From the NCBI RefSeq assembly GCF_038502225.1, contig NC_091300.1, positions 45,484,080 through 45,548,079 on the forward strand: DNA of 64,000 nucleotides, in the 5' to 3' direction. This DNA comes from Cherax quadricarinatus. Its lineage: Eukaryota; Arthropoda; Malacostraca; Decapoda; Parastacidae. The notes under the pieces were generated by a model. That model had not been told where the DNA came from, did not search any database, and worked only from the letters and a program-made list of their open reading frames with translations. The position numbers and the translations under genes were made by a program. Positions 51,139 through 60,986 of the stretch are shown one piece after another. Position 1 is the stretch's first letter. The number at the start of each line of letters is the position of its first letter.

Positions 51139-51621
51139 GACTTTGCATTTGGCGGGGTTAAATTCGAGAAGTCAGTTGCTGGACGACGTGTCCAGCCTGT
51201 CCAGGTCTCTTTGAAGTCCTACCTGATCCTCACCTGATTTAATTCTCCTCATTAACTTCACATCATCTGTGAACAGGGACACTTCAGAGTCTACCCCTTC
51301 CATCATGTCAATCACATATACCAGAAATAGCACTGGTCCTAGGACTGACCCCTGTGGGACCCCGCTCGTCATAGGCACTCACTGTGACACCTCATCACAT
51401 ACTATGACTCGTTGTTGCCTCCCTGTCAGGTATTCTCTGATCCATTGCAGTGCCCTTCCTGTTATACGTGCCTGATCCTCTAGCTTCTCCACTAATCTCC
51501 TGTAAGGAACTGTGTCGAAGGCCTTCTTGCAGTCCAAGAAGATGCAATCAACCCACCCCTCTCTCTCGTGTCTTACTTCTGTTACTTTATCATAAAACTC
51601 CAGTAGGTTTGTGACACAGGA

Positions 51622-52035
51622 TTAGCCTTCCATAAATCCGTGATGGTTGGCATTTATACTCTTGTTCCATTCCAGGTGCTCCACCACTCTCCTCCTGATA
51701 ATCTTCTTCATGACTTTGCATACTATACTCGTCAGTGACACTGGTCTATAGTTTAGTGCCTCTTTTCTGTCTCCTTTTTTAAATATGGGTACTTCATTTG
51801 CCATCTTCCATACATCAGGTAGTTGCCTAGTTTCAAGGGATGTGCTGAAGATTATGGTTAGTGGTACACACAGCATTTCTGCTCCCTCTCTAAGGACCCA
51901 TGGGGAGATATTGTCTGGTCCCATTGCCTTTGAGGTAACAAGGTCCCTTAGCAGCTTCTTCACCTCATCCTCAGTTGTGTGTATGTCATCCAACACTTGT
52001 TGGTATATTCCTTGTTTGTGTCCCCCTCTGTTATC
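51622..52035 (-). pseudogene. RT N-terminal fragment of A8
   Basis: Reads QQVLDDIHTTEDEVKKLLRD, LVTSKAMGPDNISPWVLREG, NYRPVSLTSIVCKVMKKIIR and HHGFMEG, then a stop where other copies have KSC. The upstream codons in the same frame (to 52092) belong to the (GT)n and the A9 tail. Confidence 0.7.
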
Positions 52036-52058
52036 TGTGTGTGTGTACGTGTGTGTGT
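52036..52058 (+). repeat. (GT)n between A8 and A9
   Basis: A short TGTGTGTGTACGTGTGTGTG tract joins the truncated 5' end of A8 to the 3' tail of A9. Confidence 0.9.
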
Positions 52059-52124
52059 ACTCACCTATTTGTGGTTGCAGGGGTCGAGTCACAGCTCCTG
52101 GCCCTGCCTCTTCGCTGATTGCTA

Positions 52125-53303
52125 CTAGGTCCTCTCTCTCCCTGCCCCATGACCTCTATCATACCTCGCCTTAAAACTATGTATGGTTCCCGCCTCCACT
52201 ACGTCACTTTCTAGGCTATTCCACGGCCTGACTACTCTATGACTGAAGAAATACTTCCTAACATCCCTTTGATTCAACTGAGTCTTCAACTTCCAACTGT
52301 GACCTCTTGTGTCTGTGTCCCTTCTCTGGAACATCCCGTCTTTGTCCACCCTGTCTATTCTGCGCAGTATTTTATATGTCGTTATCATATCTCCCCTGAC
52401 CCTCCTGTCCTCCAGTGTCGTCAGGCCGATTTCCCTCAACCTTTCTTCGTAGGACAATCCCCGTAGCTCTGGGACTAGTCTTGTTGCAAACCTTTGCACT
52501 TTCTCTAATATCTTGACGTGCTTGACTAGGTGTGGATTCCAAACTGGTGCTGCATACTCCAGTATGGGCCTGACATAAATGGTATACAGAGTCTTAAACG
52601 AATCCTTACTGAGGTATCGGAACGCTATCCGTAGGTTTGCCAAGCGCCCGTATGCTGCAGCAGTTATCTGATTGATGTGCGCTGCAGGAGATATGCTCGG
52701 TGTTATACTCACCCCCAGATCTTTTTCCTTGAGTGAGGTTTGCAGTCTTTGGCCATCTAAACTATATTGTGTCTGCGGTCTTCTTTGCCCTTCCCCAATC
52801 TTCATGACTTTGCATTTGGCAGGGTTAAATTCAAGGAGCCAGTTGCTGGACCAGGCTTGTAGCCTGTCCAGGTCTCTTTGTAGTCCTGCCTGACCCTCAT
52901 CCGATTTGATTCTTCTCATTAACTTCGCATCATCTGCAAACAAGGGCACTTCTGAGTCTATCACTTCCGTTATGTCATTCACATATACCAAGAACAGCAC
53001 AGGTCCTAGGACTGACCCCTGTGGAACCCCGCTTGTCACAGGCGCCCACTCTGACACCTCGTCGCGTACCATGACTCGTTGTTGCTTCCCTGTCAGATAT
53101 TCTCTGATCCATTGCAGTGCCTTTCCTGTTATGTGTGCCTGATCCTCTAGCTTTTGCAGTAACCTCTTGTGAGCAACTGTGTCGAAGGCCTTCTTGCAGT
53201 CCAAAAATATGCAGTCGATCCACCCCTCTCTCTCTTGTCTTACTTCTGTCACCTTTGTTTGTGACACAAGATTTTCCTTCCCTGAAACCGTGCTGGTTGT
53301 CAA
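52125..53303 (-). CDS. RT C-terminal two thirds of A9
   Basis: From about residue 14 the 392-aa frame reads TEVRQEREGWIDCIFLDCKK, AFDTVAHKRLLQKLEDQAHI, TSGVPQGSVLGPVLFLVYVN and FADDAKLMRRI. LLEFNPAKCKVMKIGEG, KDLGVSI, RPILEYAAPVWNPHL and SYEERLREIGLTTLEDRR follow, ending AGRERT. FADD is intact. A deletion near 53255 joins GKSCVTN to the following block and shifts the frame, so the listed start is not native. Confidence 0.82.
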   Translation of the reverse strand: MTTSTVSGKENLVSQTKVTEVRQEREGWIDCIFLDCKKAFDTVAHKRLLQKLEDQAHITGKALQWIREYLTGKQQRVMVRDEVSEWAPVTSGVPQGSVLGPVLFLVYVNDITEVIDSEVPLFADDAKLMRRIKSDEGQAGLQRDLDRLQAWSSNWLLEFNPAKCKVMKIGEGQRRPQTQYSLDGQRLQTSLKEKDLGVSITPSISPAAHINQITAAAYGRLANLRIAFRYLSKDSFKTLYTIYVRPILEYAAPVWNPHLVKHVKILEKVQRFATRLVPELRGLSYEERLREIGLTTLEDRRVRGDMITTYKILRRIDRVDKDGMFQRRDTDTRGHSWKLKTQLNQRDVRKYFFSHRVVRPWNSLESDVVEAGTIHSFKARYDRGHGAGRERT

Positions 53304-53523
53304 TTATACACTTGTTTCTTTCCAGGTGCCCCACCACTCTCCACCTGATGATCTTCTCCATGACCGTGCATACTATACACGTTAGTGATACGGGTCTGTA
53401 GTTTAGTGCCTCATGTCTGTCTCCCTTTTTAAAAATTGGGACTATATTTGCCATTTTCCATACCTCAGGGAGTTGCCCAGTTTCAAATGATGTGTTGAAG
53501 ATCTTTGTTAATGGCTCACACAA
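52975..53523 (-). pseudogene. RT N-terminal part of A9 (shifted)
   Basis: CEPLTKIFNTSFETGQLPEV, NYRPVSLTCIVCTVMEKIIR and QHGFREGKSCVTN are genuine. After about 53255 it leaves the correct frame, which continues in 53303-52125. Confidence 0.72.
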
Positions 53524-53547
53524 TATCTCTGCTCCCTCTTTAAGGAC

Positions 53548-54765
53548 TCATGGAGAGATGTTGTCTGGTCCTACTGCCTTTGAGGTGTCAAGTTCACATA
53601 GCAGCTTCTTCACCTCCTCCTTGGTTATATGTGCCTCATCCAGCACTTGCTGGTGTGCCCCCCTGTTCTGATTTCCTGGAGTCCTACTGGTTTCCACTGT
53701 AAATACCTCTTTAAATCTTGTGTTGAGCTCCTGACATACCTCTTGGTCGTTTCTTGTGAATTCCCAATCACTCTTCCTCAGTCTGATTACCTGGTCCTTG
53801 ACTGTTGTTTTCCTCCTGATGTGGCTGTACAACGGCTTCGGGTCAGTCTTTACTTTTGATGCCATGTCATTTTCATATTGTCTCTGAGCCTCCCTTCTTA
53901 TCTGTGCATATTCGTTTCTGGCTCTTCGGCTGATTTCTTTATTTTCCTGAGTTCTCTGTCTTCTGTACCTTTTCCATTCTCTATTACACCTAGTTTTTGC
54001 CTCCCAACACCTTTGAGTGAACCAAGGACTCGTTCTGTTCTCCCCATTATTTCTGTTTCCCTTGGGAACAAACCTCTCCTCTGCCTCCTTGCATTTTATT
54101 GCCACATAGTCCATCATTTCTTGTACTGGTTTTCCTGTCAGTTCCCTCTCCCACTGAATGTCTTGAAGGAAGTTCCTCATGCCTGAGTAGTTCCCCCTTT
54201 TGTAGTTTGGTTTTTCCCAGCCTATTCCTGCTACTCTCTCCACTTGGAGCTCAACTATGTAGTCGAAGCACAGAACCACATGATCACTAGCTCCCAGGGG
54301 CCTTTCATACATGATACCCTCGATGTCCGAACTACTCAAGGTGAATACAAGGTCCAGCCTTGCTAGTTCATCCTCTCCTCTCTCTCTGGTAGTCTCTCTA
54401 ACATGTTGATGCATGAGGTTTTCCAGTACCACATCCATCATCTTGGCTCTCCATGTTTCGGGACCCCCATGGGGCTCCAGGTTTTCCCAGTCAATCTCCT
54501 TGTGATTGAAGTCACCCAAAACTAGTAACTTTGCTCCCCCCATGTGTGCTCTCCTGGCCACCTCGGCTAGTGTGTCGACCAATGCTCTGTTGCTCTCATC
54601 GTATTCTTCTCTTGGCCTCCTGCAGTTCCGTGGTGGGTTGTACATTATTGCAATTATCACCTTATGTCCCTCAGACTGGATTGTTCCTACTAAGTAGTCC
54701 CTTTCGCCCGTGCCATCCATTCCTTCCATTTTCTCAAAACCCCTGGTTTTTAATGAGCAGTGCAA
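53548..54765 (-). CDS. EN and linker of A9
   Basis: The 405-aa frame covers most of EN (TIQSEGHKVIIAIMYNPPR, LLVLGDFNHKEIDWENLEPH, RPLGASDHVVLCF with the catalytic SDH) and the whole linker: QDIQWERELTGKPVQEMMDY, TSPWFTQRCWEAKTRCNREW and RRKTTVKDQVIRLRK. It ends at DTSKAVGPDNISP with a TGA where other copies have WVLREG. It is the most complete EN-linker in the window. The first ten residues are out of frame. Confidence 0.8.
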   Translation of the reverse strand: MHCSLKTRGFEKMEGMDGTGERDYLVGTIQSEGHKVIIAIMYNPPRNCRRPREEYDESNRALVDTLAEVARRAHMGGAKLLVLGDFNHKEIDWENLEPHGGPETWRAKMMDVVLENLMHQHVRETTRERGEDELARLDLVFTLSSSDIEGIMYERPLGASDHVVLCFDYIVELQVERVAGIGWEKPNYKRGNYSGMRNFLQDIQWERELTGKPVQEMMDYVAIKCKEAEERFVPKGNRNNGENRTSPWFTQRCWEAKTRCNREWKRYRRQRTQENKEISRRARNEYAQIRREAQRQYENDMASKVKTDPKPLYSHIRRKTTVKDQVIRLRKSDWEFTRNDQEVCQELNTRFKEVFTVETSRTPGNQNRGAHQQVLDEAHITKEEVKKLLCELDTSKAVGPDNISP

Positions 54766-55474
54766 CTCCTCCTCCCCCTCTCCTCCCTTTGTCTTTCCTG
54801 AGGATTTGATATCTGGATGGAAAGATTGAATCCGTTATTATTCTGGTGAGTTTTGTTTCTGTGAGTGCTATTATGTCTGGGGATGTCTCCTTGATTCTTT
54901 TGTGCCACTCCTCATACTTGTTTGTTATCCCATCTGCATTTGTATACCACACCCTCAACTTCTTTTCTAAGACTGTGGTCTGGGAGGTATATTGGGGTTG
55001 GGGAAGTGGGAGACCTGGTAAGGAACTATGGGTTGTTGCTGTGGGGGTGGAGTTTGTAATGTAGTGGGTGGGGGCATTGGATGTGGCATGGGTGTTTTGA
55101 TTTCGAGTGTTTGGTTGCACTGGGGTTGACCTGGTTGGGAGGCTTCTATAGGAAGTTGTGAGGGAGGCTGTATTTGATCTTCTTCCTGGGTCTGGGATCT
55201 CCTGTCTGTCTACTCCATCCCCTCTCTTTCCTCCGTTCGCCTTTGTACCATCTCTCTCAGTTTCTTCCTTTCTTCTTGTGTTCTGTCGTGGTCGAGATAC
55301 ACCTTCCTGTATGCCGGCATGTCCCTTAATCGTGCTTTCTCCTGCAGGATCCTGGTCCGAGTCGCTTCTGCCTTGAAGGTCACTTTCACTGGCCGGGTTC
55401 TTTTTTTTTACAAACCCCCCTATTCTCCGAAAATTTTCCAGCTGGGTCATGTCGTCTTCTCCTATTGCTTTCAT
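54734..55474 (-). pseudogene. ORF1 end and ORF2 start of A9
   Basis: The last 90 residues are the ORF2 N-terminus: [35 protein letters not shown] and FPSRYQILRKDKGRRGGGGV. Earlier residues run through the ORF1 C-terminal and Ser/Thr/Pro-rich region, partly shifted. A one-base shift near 54745 joins to the EN frame at 53548-54765. Confidence 0.65.
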
Positions 55475-55902
55475 GATGCTTTCACTTGCTTTTTTTCCCC
55501 TTGTTTTCTTGCTTCATATGTTTCCCCTTCAACTTCCTGGAGCCCATACACAAAGACTGACCTCACCCTTTCATTCTCCCACTGCATATCCCTGTGTATC
55601 CCCTCATTTAATTTGGTTTCCTCCACTGCAGCTTTCCTTTCTTCAGTTTCACTGGCTAATGTACTTGGGCTCAGTGGCCTGTCATTTTCCCTTCTCGGCT
55701 TTCCTTGGGCTCTGTTGTTGTCTGTTAGGGCCTCCACATAAAGCTTAGCTCTTTCATTTACTACAGTCTCCTCTGATATAGCTTCTCCATGCAGTTGTGC
55801 CCCTTCTTTCCCTACAGTCCCCTTATTTGTGGCTGAGGTAGCAGTCTCTGTTGTCAATCCCAAAATGTTCTTTAGTTCTTTAGGCTGTTTCAGATTTTTC
55901 AG
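55471..55902 (-). pseudogene. ORF1 fragment of A9
   Basis: Charged N-terminal region, then MQWENERVRSVFVYGLQEVE, the counterpart of SVFIHGLQG in A5 ORF1. A shift near 55475 breaks it before FRRIGGF. The listed Met-containing start of the longer frame lies in the (GT)n and is not native. Confidence 0.55.
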
Positions 55903-55907
55903 TGTGT

Positions 55908-55949
55908 GTGTACTCACCTAGTTGAGGTTGCGGGGGTCGAGTCCGAGCT

Positions 55950-55953
<4 letters not shown>
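55908..55953 (-). mobile_element. Family A tail-only copy A10
   Basis: A 46-bp piece (TACTCACCTAGTTGAGGTTG, then CGGGGGTCGAGTCCGAGCTC on plus) equals the last 46 bases of family A, with GT repeats on both sides. It belongs to the young subfamily by its CCGAGCTC. Confidence 0.8.
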
Positions 55954-56047
<94 letters not shown>

Positions 56048-56061
56048 TGTGTGTGTGTGTG
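55954..56061 (+). repeat. (GT)n between A10 and A11
   Basis: A nearly pure GT tract of 108 bp. Confidence 0.97.
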
Positions 56062-56109
56062 TACTCACCTAGTTGAGGTTGCAGTGGTTGAGTCCAAGCT
56101 CCTTGCCCT
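56062..56109 (-). mobile_element. Family A tail-only copy A11
   Basis: A second 48-bp terminal fragment (TACTCACCTAGTTGAGGTTG, then CAGTGGTTGAGTCCAAGCTC) lies between GT tracts. It is diverged from A10, so it is not a simple recent duplicate. Confidence 0.75.
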
Positions 56110-57102
56110 GTGTGTTTGTGTGTGTGTGTGGAAGAAGGGAGGGAGCTGAGAGAGTGGAAATCACTGGAACACGCTGCTGGACCAAACGAAGCCACTTATA
56201 CCTAGTTCAGAGTCACCGTTATTGTCGGGACAACCAGCCTGCCATGTTGGCTGGGTCAGGGGTGGTGGTGGACTGAGGCAGGTTGCTAGGGAACTGATGC
56301 TGCAGTAACTAAGTTTATTTACGTGCAATCACAAATAAATACAATTAAACAGGTTTTAGGTAATTCCGTTTGCCAAGAATAAAGTGCCTAGGAACTGAGA
56401 TAAGTGATAATGGATGAGTTAATGAGGGGAACTGTGGTATTACAAAAACAGGCAAATAAATAAAGGGTTTTTATACCTGGCTGTAAATCAAGTCTCCATG
56501 ATAAGGAACATTCCAAGTAAATAAAGGCAAAGGCAAACAGGAAAGCTGTAGCTTTTAGTACCCGTATATTTACAATATATATACAATGTGCAATAAATGA
56601 GCCGAATGATAATGAGCAAGAGAGTAAAGAGGCATTCACATGAGTTGGTTTTACACTTCAAGATAGACCAGTATTGTAAGAGTGTACTTGAGCAGCGTCA
56701 GTGAACGTCTACCCCCAGCCAAGTGTGGAAGTATAACATCAATCCGGCCGAGGGCAAGCTCTCACACAACTGGTTTATGTTAAACTGGACCCCAATGGAA
56801 ATAAGTCACTCTGTCTGACTTTTTTGGGTTATCCTAGGTTCTCTACACATATGCTGCTATGTATGATAATTCTATGTAACTGTATTTGTGTATACCTGAA
56901 TAAACTTACTTACTGACAGCAAATCGAAATAATCAGGGTCCCGAATACAAACTACTGTAACATAACTACCAGTTTGGCTGGTCTAAAGGGTATACAGGAA
57001 TGCATGTGTGATGATAGCTGAATAAATTGGAAGTACTTGGTCCACGCCTCAGGGTGAAGGAGGATATAGAGATGATGGAGAGCTATGTACCGAGGAGGAC
57101 TG
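56110..57102. other. Mostly unassigned DNA
   Basis: After a short GT tract (to 56130) no coding feature is recognised. Near 56815-56925 the string TTTTTTGGGTTATCCTAGGT leads to TGTATACCTGAATAAACTTA. It includes an AATAAA and looks like a LINE 3' terminus (possibly RTE-like), but no coding part is attached. Confidence 0.4.
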
Positions 57103-57104
57103 AG

Positions 57105-57200
<96 letters not shown>
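57103..57200 (+). repeat. (GT)n at the 3' end of A12
   Basis: A pure GT tract of about 98 bp. Confidence 0.98.
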
Positions 57201-57202
<2 letters not shown>

Positions 57203-58598
57203 TCACCTATATGTACACATCTATATGTGGGTGTAGAGGTCGAGTCTCAGCTCCTGGACCTGCAACTTCACTGCTCACTACTGGACTCCATTTTCTCTGG
57301 TTTCGAGAGCCCTATCGTACCTCTTCTTAAAGTTATGTATATATCCTGCCTCTATCATTCCACTGTCAAGGTCACTCTACTTCATGAGGTTGAAAAAATA
57401 CGTCCTAACATCTACGTGACTCGTCATTTTTCTCATCTTCCAATTCCGCCCTCTTGTTCCTGTTTTTCATCTCTTGAACAGTCTATCCCTGTCCACTCCA
57501 CCAATGCGTGTCCGTAAGTTATTATCATTTCACCCCTGGTATCTCTGTACTCAGTCATCAGATTTAGCTTTGCTGGTCTCTCATAGATCACACTTCCTTA
57601 TATTCCTGTGAATCATCTATTTTTATCTTACACCAGTCCCCTTGATCCTGGTCATCTTAATTTAAATACTGTCCCTCTCTGCCCTACCAATTCCTCTTAA
57701 GATTTCATATGTAGTAATCATGTTCTCCTTTATCCTTCTCTCCTCTAAGGTCGTCCTTCAACCTCTCTTCATAATGCATTCCTCTTAGTTCTGGTGTTAG
57801 TTTGGTTGCAAACCTTTACTTACTTGACCAGATAGACTGCATGCTGCGTTTGTGAACTCAATGGTTGTCCTAACTTACGTTGTATATAATGTTGCTGCAG
57901 CAGTTGATGTGCGCCTCAGGGGTTATACTCAGTATGATACTCGCCACAAGGTCCTCTTTGAGTAAGGTTTGCAGCCTTTGACCCCGAGCCTGTACTTTAT
58001 CTGCAGTCTTCTTTATCCTTACCCAAGCTTTATAACTTTGCACTTAGTGAGGTTAAACTCCAGGAGCCATTCGTCAGACTAGGCCTGCAACCTGTCCAGA
58101 TCCCTTTGTAGCCTTTCCTGTTCCTCGTCCACTTGTATTCTCCGCATTAGTTTCACGTCGTCTGCAAACAGGAACACCTCTGAATCTATCCCTTCTGTCA
58201 TATCTTTCACGTATACAAGAAACAGCACCAGCCCTAGAACTGATCCTTCTGGAACCCCACTCGTCACAAGTATCCATTCCGACGCCTTGTCACGGACCGT
58301 CGCTTGTTGTTTCCTTCCTATCAAGTATGCATTGCTTTACCTGTTATTCCTGCCTGCTCCTATAGCTTTAGTACCAGTCTCTTTTGCAGTACATCATCAA
58401 AAGCCTTCTTACTGTCCAAGAAAATGCAATCCATCCATCCCTCTCCTGTTTTACTTCTGTTATCTTGTAGAATTCCAGTAGGTTTGTGACACAGGATTTT
58501 GCATCAGTGAAGCCGTGCTGGTTGTCATGTATGAACCATCTCCTTTCTAGGTGCTCCACCTAGCCTTCCTTTTTATCCATGCATTCTCGTTTCTGGCT
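57199..58598 (-). mobile_element. CR1-like LINE, family A-related copy A12 (diverged)
   Basis: A distinctly diverged member: tail region ATTCACCTATATGTACACAT on plus, then the post-RT and RT regions with catalytic FADDVKLMRRIQ (58079-58324) and a GFTDAKSC motif (58368-58559). An internal deletion near 58561 joins the RT front to a short linker piece ending ATGCATTCTCGTTTCTGGCT, which abuts (GT)n. It is an older lineage than A1 or A13 but shows the same (GT)n flanks. Confidence 0.78.
58079..58324 (-). pseudogene. RT catalytic fragment of A12
   Basis: MIGRKQQATVRDKASEWI, TSGVPEGSVLGLVLFLVYVK and FADDVKLMRRIQVDEEQERL. VPQGS is VPEGS. The flanking RT parts are in other frames. Confidence 0.65.
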
Positions 58599-58621
58599 GT
58601 GTGTGTGTGTGTGTGTGTGTG
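58598..58621 (+). repeat. (GT)n between A12 and A13
   Basis: A short GT tract serves as the 5' flank of A12 and the 3' flank of A13. Confidence 0.95.
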
Positions 58622-59889
58622 TACTCACCTAGTTGTACTCACCTAGTTGAGGTTGCGGGGGTCGAGTCCGAGCTCCTGGCCCCGCCTCTTCACTGATCGC
58701 TACTAGGTCACTCTCCCTGAGCCGTGAGCTTTATCATACCTCTGCTTAAAGCTATGTATGGATCCTGCCTCCACTACATCGCTTCCCAAACTATTCCACT
58801 TACTGACTACTCTGTGGCTGAAGAAATACTTCCTAACATCCCTGTGATTCATCTGTGTCTTCAGCTTCCAACTGTGTCCCCTTGTTACTGTGTCCAATCT
58901 CTGGAACATCCTGTCTTTGTCCACCTTGTCAATTCCTCTCAGTATTTTGTATGTCGTTATCATGTCCCCCCTATCTCTCCTGTCCTCCAGTGTCGTCAGG
59001 TTGATTTCCCTTAACCTCTCCTCGTAGGACATACCTCTTAGCTCTGGGACTAGTCTTGTTGCAAACCTTTGCACTTTCTCTAGTTTCTTTACGTGCTTGG
59101 ATAGGTGTGGGTTCCAAACTGGTGCCGCATACTCCAATATGGGCCTAACGTATACGGTGTACAGGGTCCTGAACGATTCCTTATTAAGATGTCGGAATGC
59201 TGTTCTGAGGTTTGCTAGGCGCCCATATGCTGCAGCAGTTATTTGGTTGATGTGCGCTTCAGATGTGCCTGGTGTTATACTCACCCCAAGATCTTTTTCC
59301 TTGAGTGAGGTTTGTAGTCTCTGACCCCCTAGACTGTACTCCGTCTGCGGCCTTCTTTGCCCTTCCCCAATCTTCATGACTTTGCACTTGGTGGGATTGA
59401 ACTCCAGGAGCCAATTGCTGGACCAGGTCTGCAGCCTGTCCAGATCCCTTTGTAGTTCTGCCTGGTCTTCGATCGAGTGTATTCTTCTCATCAACTTCAC
59501 GTCATCTGCAAACAGGGACACCTCAGAGTCTATTCCTTCCGTCATGTCGTTCACAAATACCAGAAACAGCACTGGTCCTAGGACTGACCCCTGCGGGACC
59601 CCGCTGGTCACAGGTGCCCACTCTGACACCTCGCCACGTACCATGACTCGCTGCTGTCTTCCTGACAAGTATTCCCTGATCCATTGTAGTGCCTTCCCTG
59701 TTATCCCTGCTTGGTCCTCCAGTTTTTGCACCAATCTCTTGTGTGGAACTGTGTCAAACGCCTTCTTGCAGTCCAAGAAAATGCAATCCACCCACCCCTC
59801 TCTCTTGTCTTACTGCTGTCACCATGTCATAGAACTCCAGTAGGTTTGTGACACAGGATTTCCTGTCCCTGAAACCATGCTGGCTGCTG

Positions 59890-59890
<1 letters not shown>
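58621..59890 (-). mobile_element. CR1-like LINE, family A copy A13 (5'-truncated, young)
   Basis: Nearly identical to A1 from the twofold TACTCACCTAGTTG tail to the GCTGGCTGCTGTTG sequence (the NSSQHGF region of RT). It is truncated there and merges into (TG)n with shared TG at the join. Only a few substitutions and small indels separate it from A1, for example loss of three bases in TSPEAH giving TSEAH. Confidence 0.88.
58703..59791 (-). CDS. RT C-terminal two thirds of A13
   Basis: The 362-aa frame reads DCIFLDCKKAFDTVPHKRLV, TSGVPQGSVLGPVLFLVF, FADDVKLMRRIHS, LLEFNPTKCKVMKIGEG, RPILEYAAPVWNPHLSKHVK and SYEERLREINLTTLEDRRDR, ending GRVT. It is essentially the A1 protein from the FLDCKKAFD motif on. 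Two bases missing in the QEREGWVD region upstream break the native frame, so the Met is internal. EN and the first RT motifs are absent. Confidence 0.83.
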   Translation of the reverse strand: MDCIFLDCKKAFDTVPHKRLVQKLEDQAGITGKALQWIREYLSGRQQRVMVRGEVSEWAPVTSGVPQGSVLGPVLFLVFVNDMTEGIDSEVSLFADDVKLMRRIHSIEDQAELQRDLDRLQTWSSNWLLEFNPTKCKVMKIGEGQRRPQTEYSLGGQRLQTSLKEKDLGVSITPGTSEAHINQITAAAYGRLANLRTAFRHLNKESFRTLYTVYVRPILEYAAPVWNPHLSKHVKKLEKVQRFATRLVPELRGMSYEERLREINLTTLEDRRDRGDMITTYKILRGIDKVDKDRMFQRLDTVTRGHSWKLKTQMNHRDVRKYFFSHRVVSKWNSLGSDVVEAGSIHSFKQRYDKAHGSGRVT

Positions 59891-59944
<54 letters not shown>

Positions 59945-60069
59945 TGTGTCTGTGTCTGTGTCTGTGTCTGTCTGTGTCTGTGTCTGTCTGTGTCTGTCTG
60001 TGTCTGTGTCTGTCTGTGTCTGTGTCTGTCTGTGTCTGTGTCTGTCTGTCTGTGTCTGTCTGTCTGTCT
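59891..60069 (+). repeat. (GT)n grading to (TGTCTG)n
   Basis: Pure GT for about 50 bp is followed by TGTCTG units, similar to the compound tract next to the 5' end of A1. Confidence 0.96.
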
Positions 60070-60339
60070 AGAGTTTGTGACGTGGATTAGAGTTGGAATG
60101 TGGTGTGGGTGTGTGAGTTTCAGTGGATAAGTGGAAGTTTGTAATCTGCCTTGGAGGATCAACATAGGTGGGTAAGTGGAGAGCAGAATAGTGTGGGTTA
60201 CAGTGGAATGAGTGGCTGAAGCTAGTGGGAAGTGTATCTGCTATGGTTGCAGGGCAATGTGTTTTCTGAACCAGTGGTAGTAGGAAAAAAAATCCCTATA
60301 TGATTTGTCCTATTTGGCAATCAAATTAATAATATTAAA
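60070..60339. other. Unassigned DNA
   Basis: GT-rich but non-repetitive sequence with no coding signal. Confidence 0.4.
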
Positions 60340-60464
60340 TGCCGAAAGATGGCTAACCCTTCACATAGGCAAACTGCTCTGCATCCTTTTGGCAGAGATA
60401 GACAAAACTTTCCCGAAAATCTGTGTAGTCTGCAGAGAAAGTAACAGATGAAGTCACGTTTGGA

Positions 60465-60986
60465 TTGCATGGAATCTCTGTGAAAAATATGGTCACATGG
60501 ATCATGCAATTACTTAAACCCTCAACCACTATTGATATAAAATCAAGAAAATGTTTTTGGGCCTGCCAAAATGAGATACACCTGCCAAAATCACACAAGC
60601 CAGGTATCCCATTGAGGCCCATATCCTTGGGAATAGGCAGTGCTCCCCACCAACTCTCAGGGATTCTCACTAAACACCTCTCTAAACTGTTGGGCACAAT
60701 CAGTCCAGCACATCTCAAACACTCGGGTGATCTTCTCACTCGCATTCACAACATCAACATCAGGAACAAGAAACTCTCCAGCCTTGATGTAACTTCCCTA
60801 TTCACCAAAATACCTACTACACAAGCCATCGATCTCTTATGCAGGAAAATTGATGATTCACTTGATCTTCCTATTCCAACCAGCGATTTCATCGACCTTG
60901 TTGAACTGTGTTGGCTTTACGTGTTTCTCTTTCGAAAATCACCTCTTTCAGCAGACTTTCAGACTACCCATGGGTTTGCCACTTAG
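60465..60986 (+). pseudogene. Penelope RT, N-terminal part
   Basis: SKHKPG-type motif: LPKSHKPGIPLRPISLGIGS, then APHQLSGILTKHLSKLLG, and the palm start KLSSLDVTSLFTKIPTTQAI. These are hallmarks of Penelope RTs (KTHKPGxPxRPIxSxxGSP and SLFTxIP). The frame is lost after FIDLVELC near 60908. Confidence 0.78.

Larger units (their letters stand above)
50386..52035 (-). mobile_element. CR1-like LINE, family A copy A8 (5'-truncated)
   Basis: The tail at 50389 (TACTTACCTAATTGTGGTTG on plus) belongs to the AATTAGG subtype. The post-RT region is open at 50569-51138, catalytic FTDDVKLM occurs at 51172-51378, and the RT front is at 51622-52092. FADD is changed to FTDD. The 5' truncation lies in the RT N-terminal linker and abuts GTGTGTGTACGTGTG, which is also the 3' flank of A9. 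Confidence 0.82.
52058..55902 (-). mobile_element. CR1-like LINE, family A copy A9 (near full length)
   Basis: With about 3.85 kb this copy shows the whole family plan on the minus strand: ORF1 (55917-55150), EN, linker, RT, post-RT and a tail of the AATAGGTGAGTAC type. Frames are broken in at least four places. The right end of homology abuts TGTGTGTGTAC and the tail-only copy A10. It belongs to the older CAACCACAAATAGG subtype. Confidence 0.85.

Noticed and set aside
60353..60745. 130-codon minus frame opposite the Penelope RT
   Set aside because: It is antisense to readable Penelope RT motifs and carries no motif of its own.
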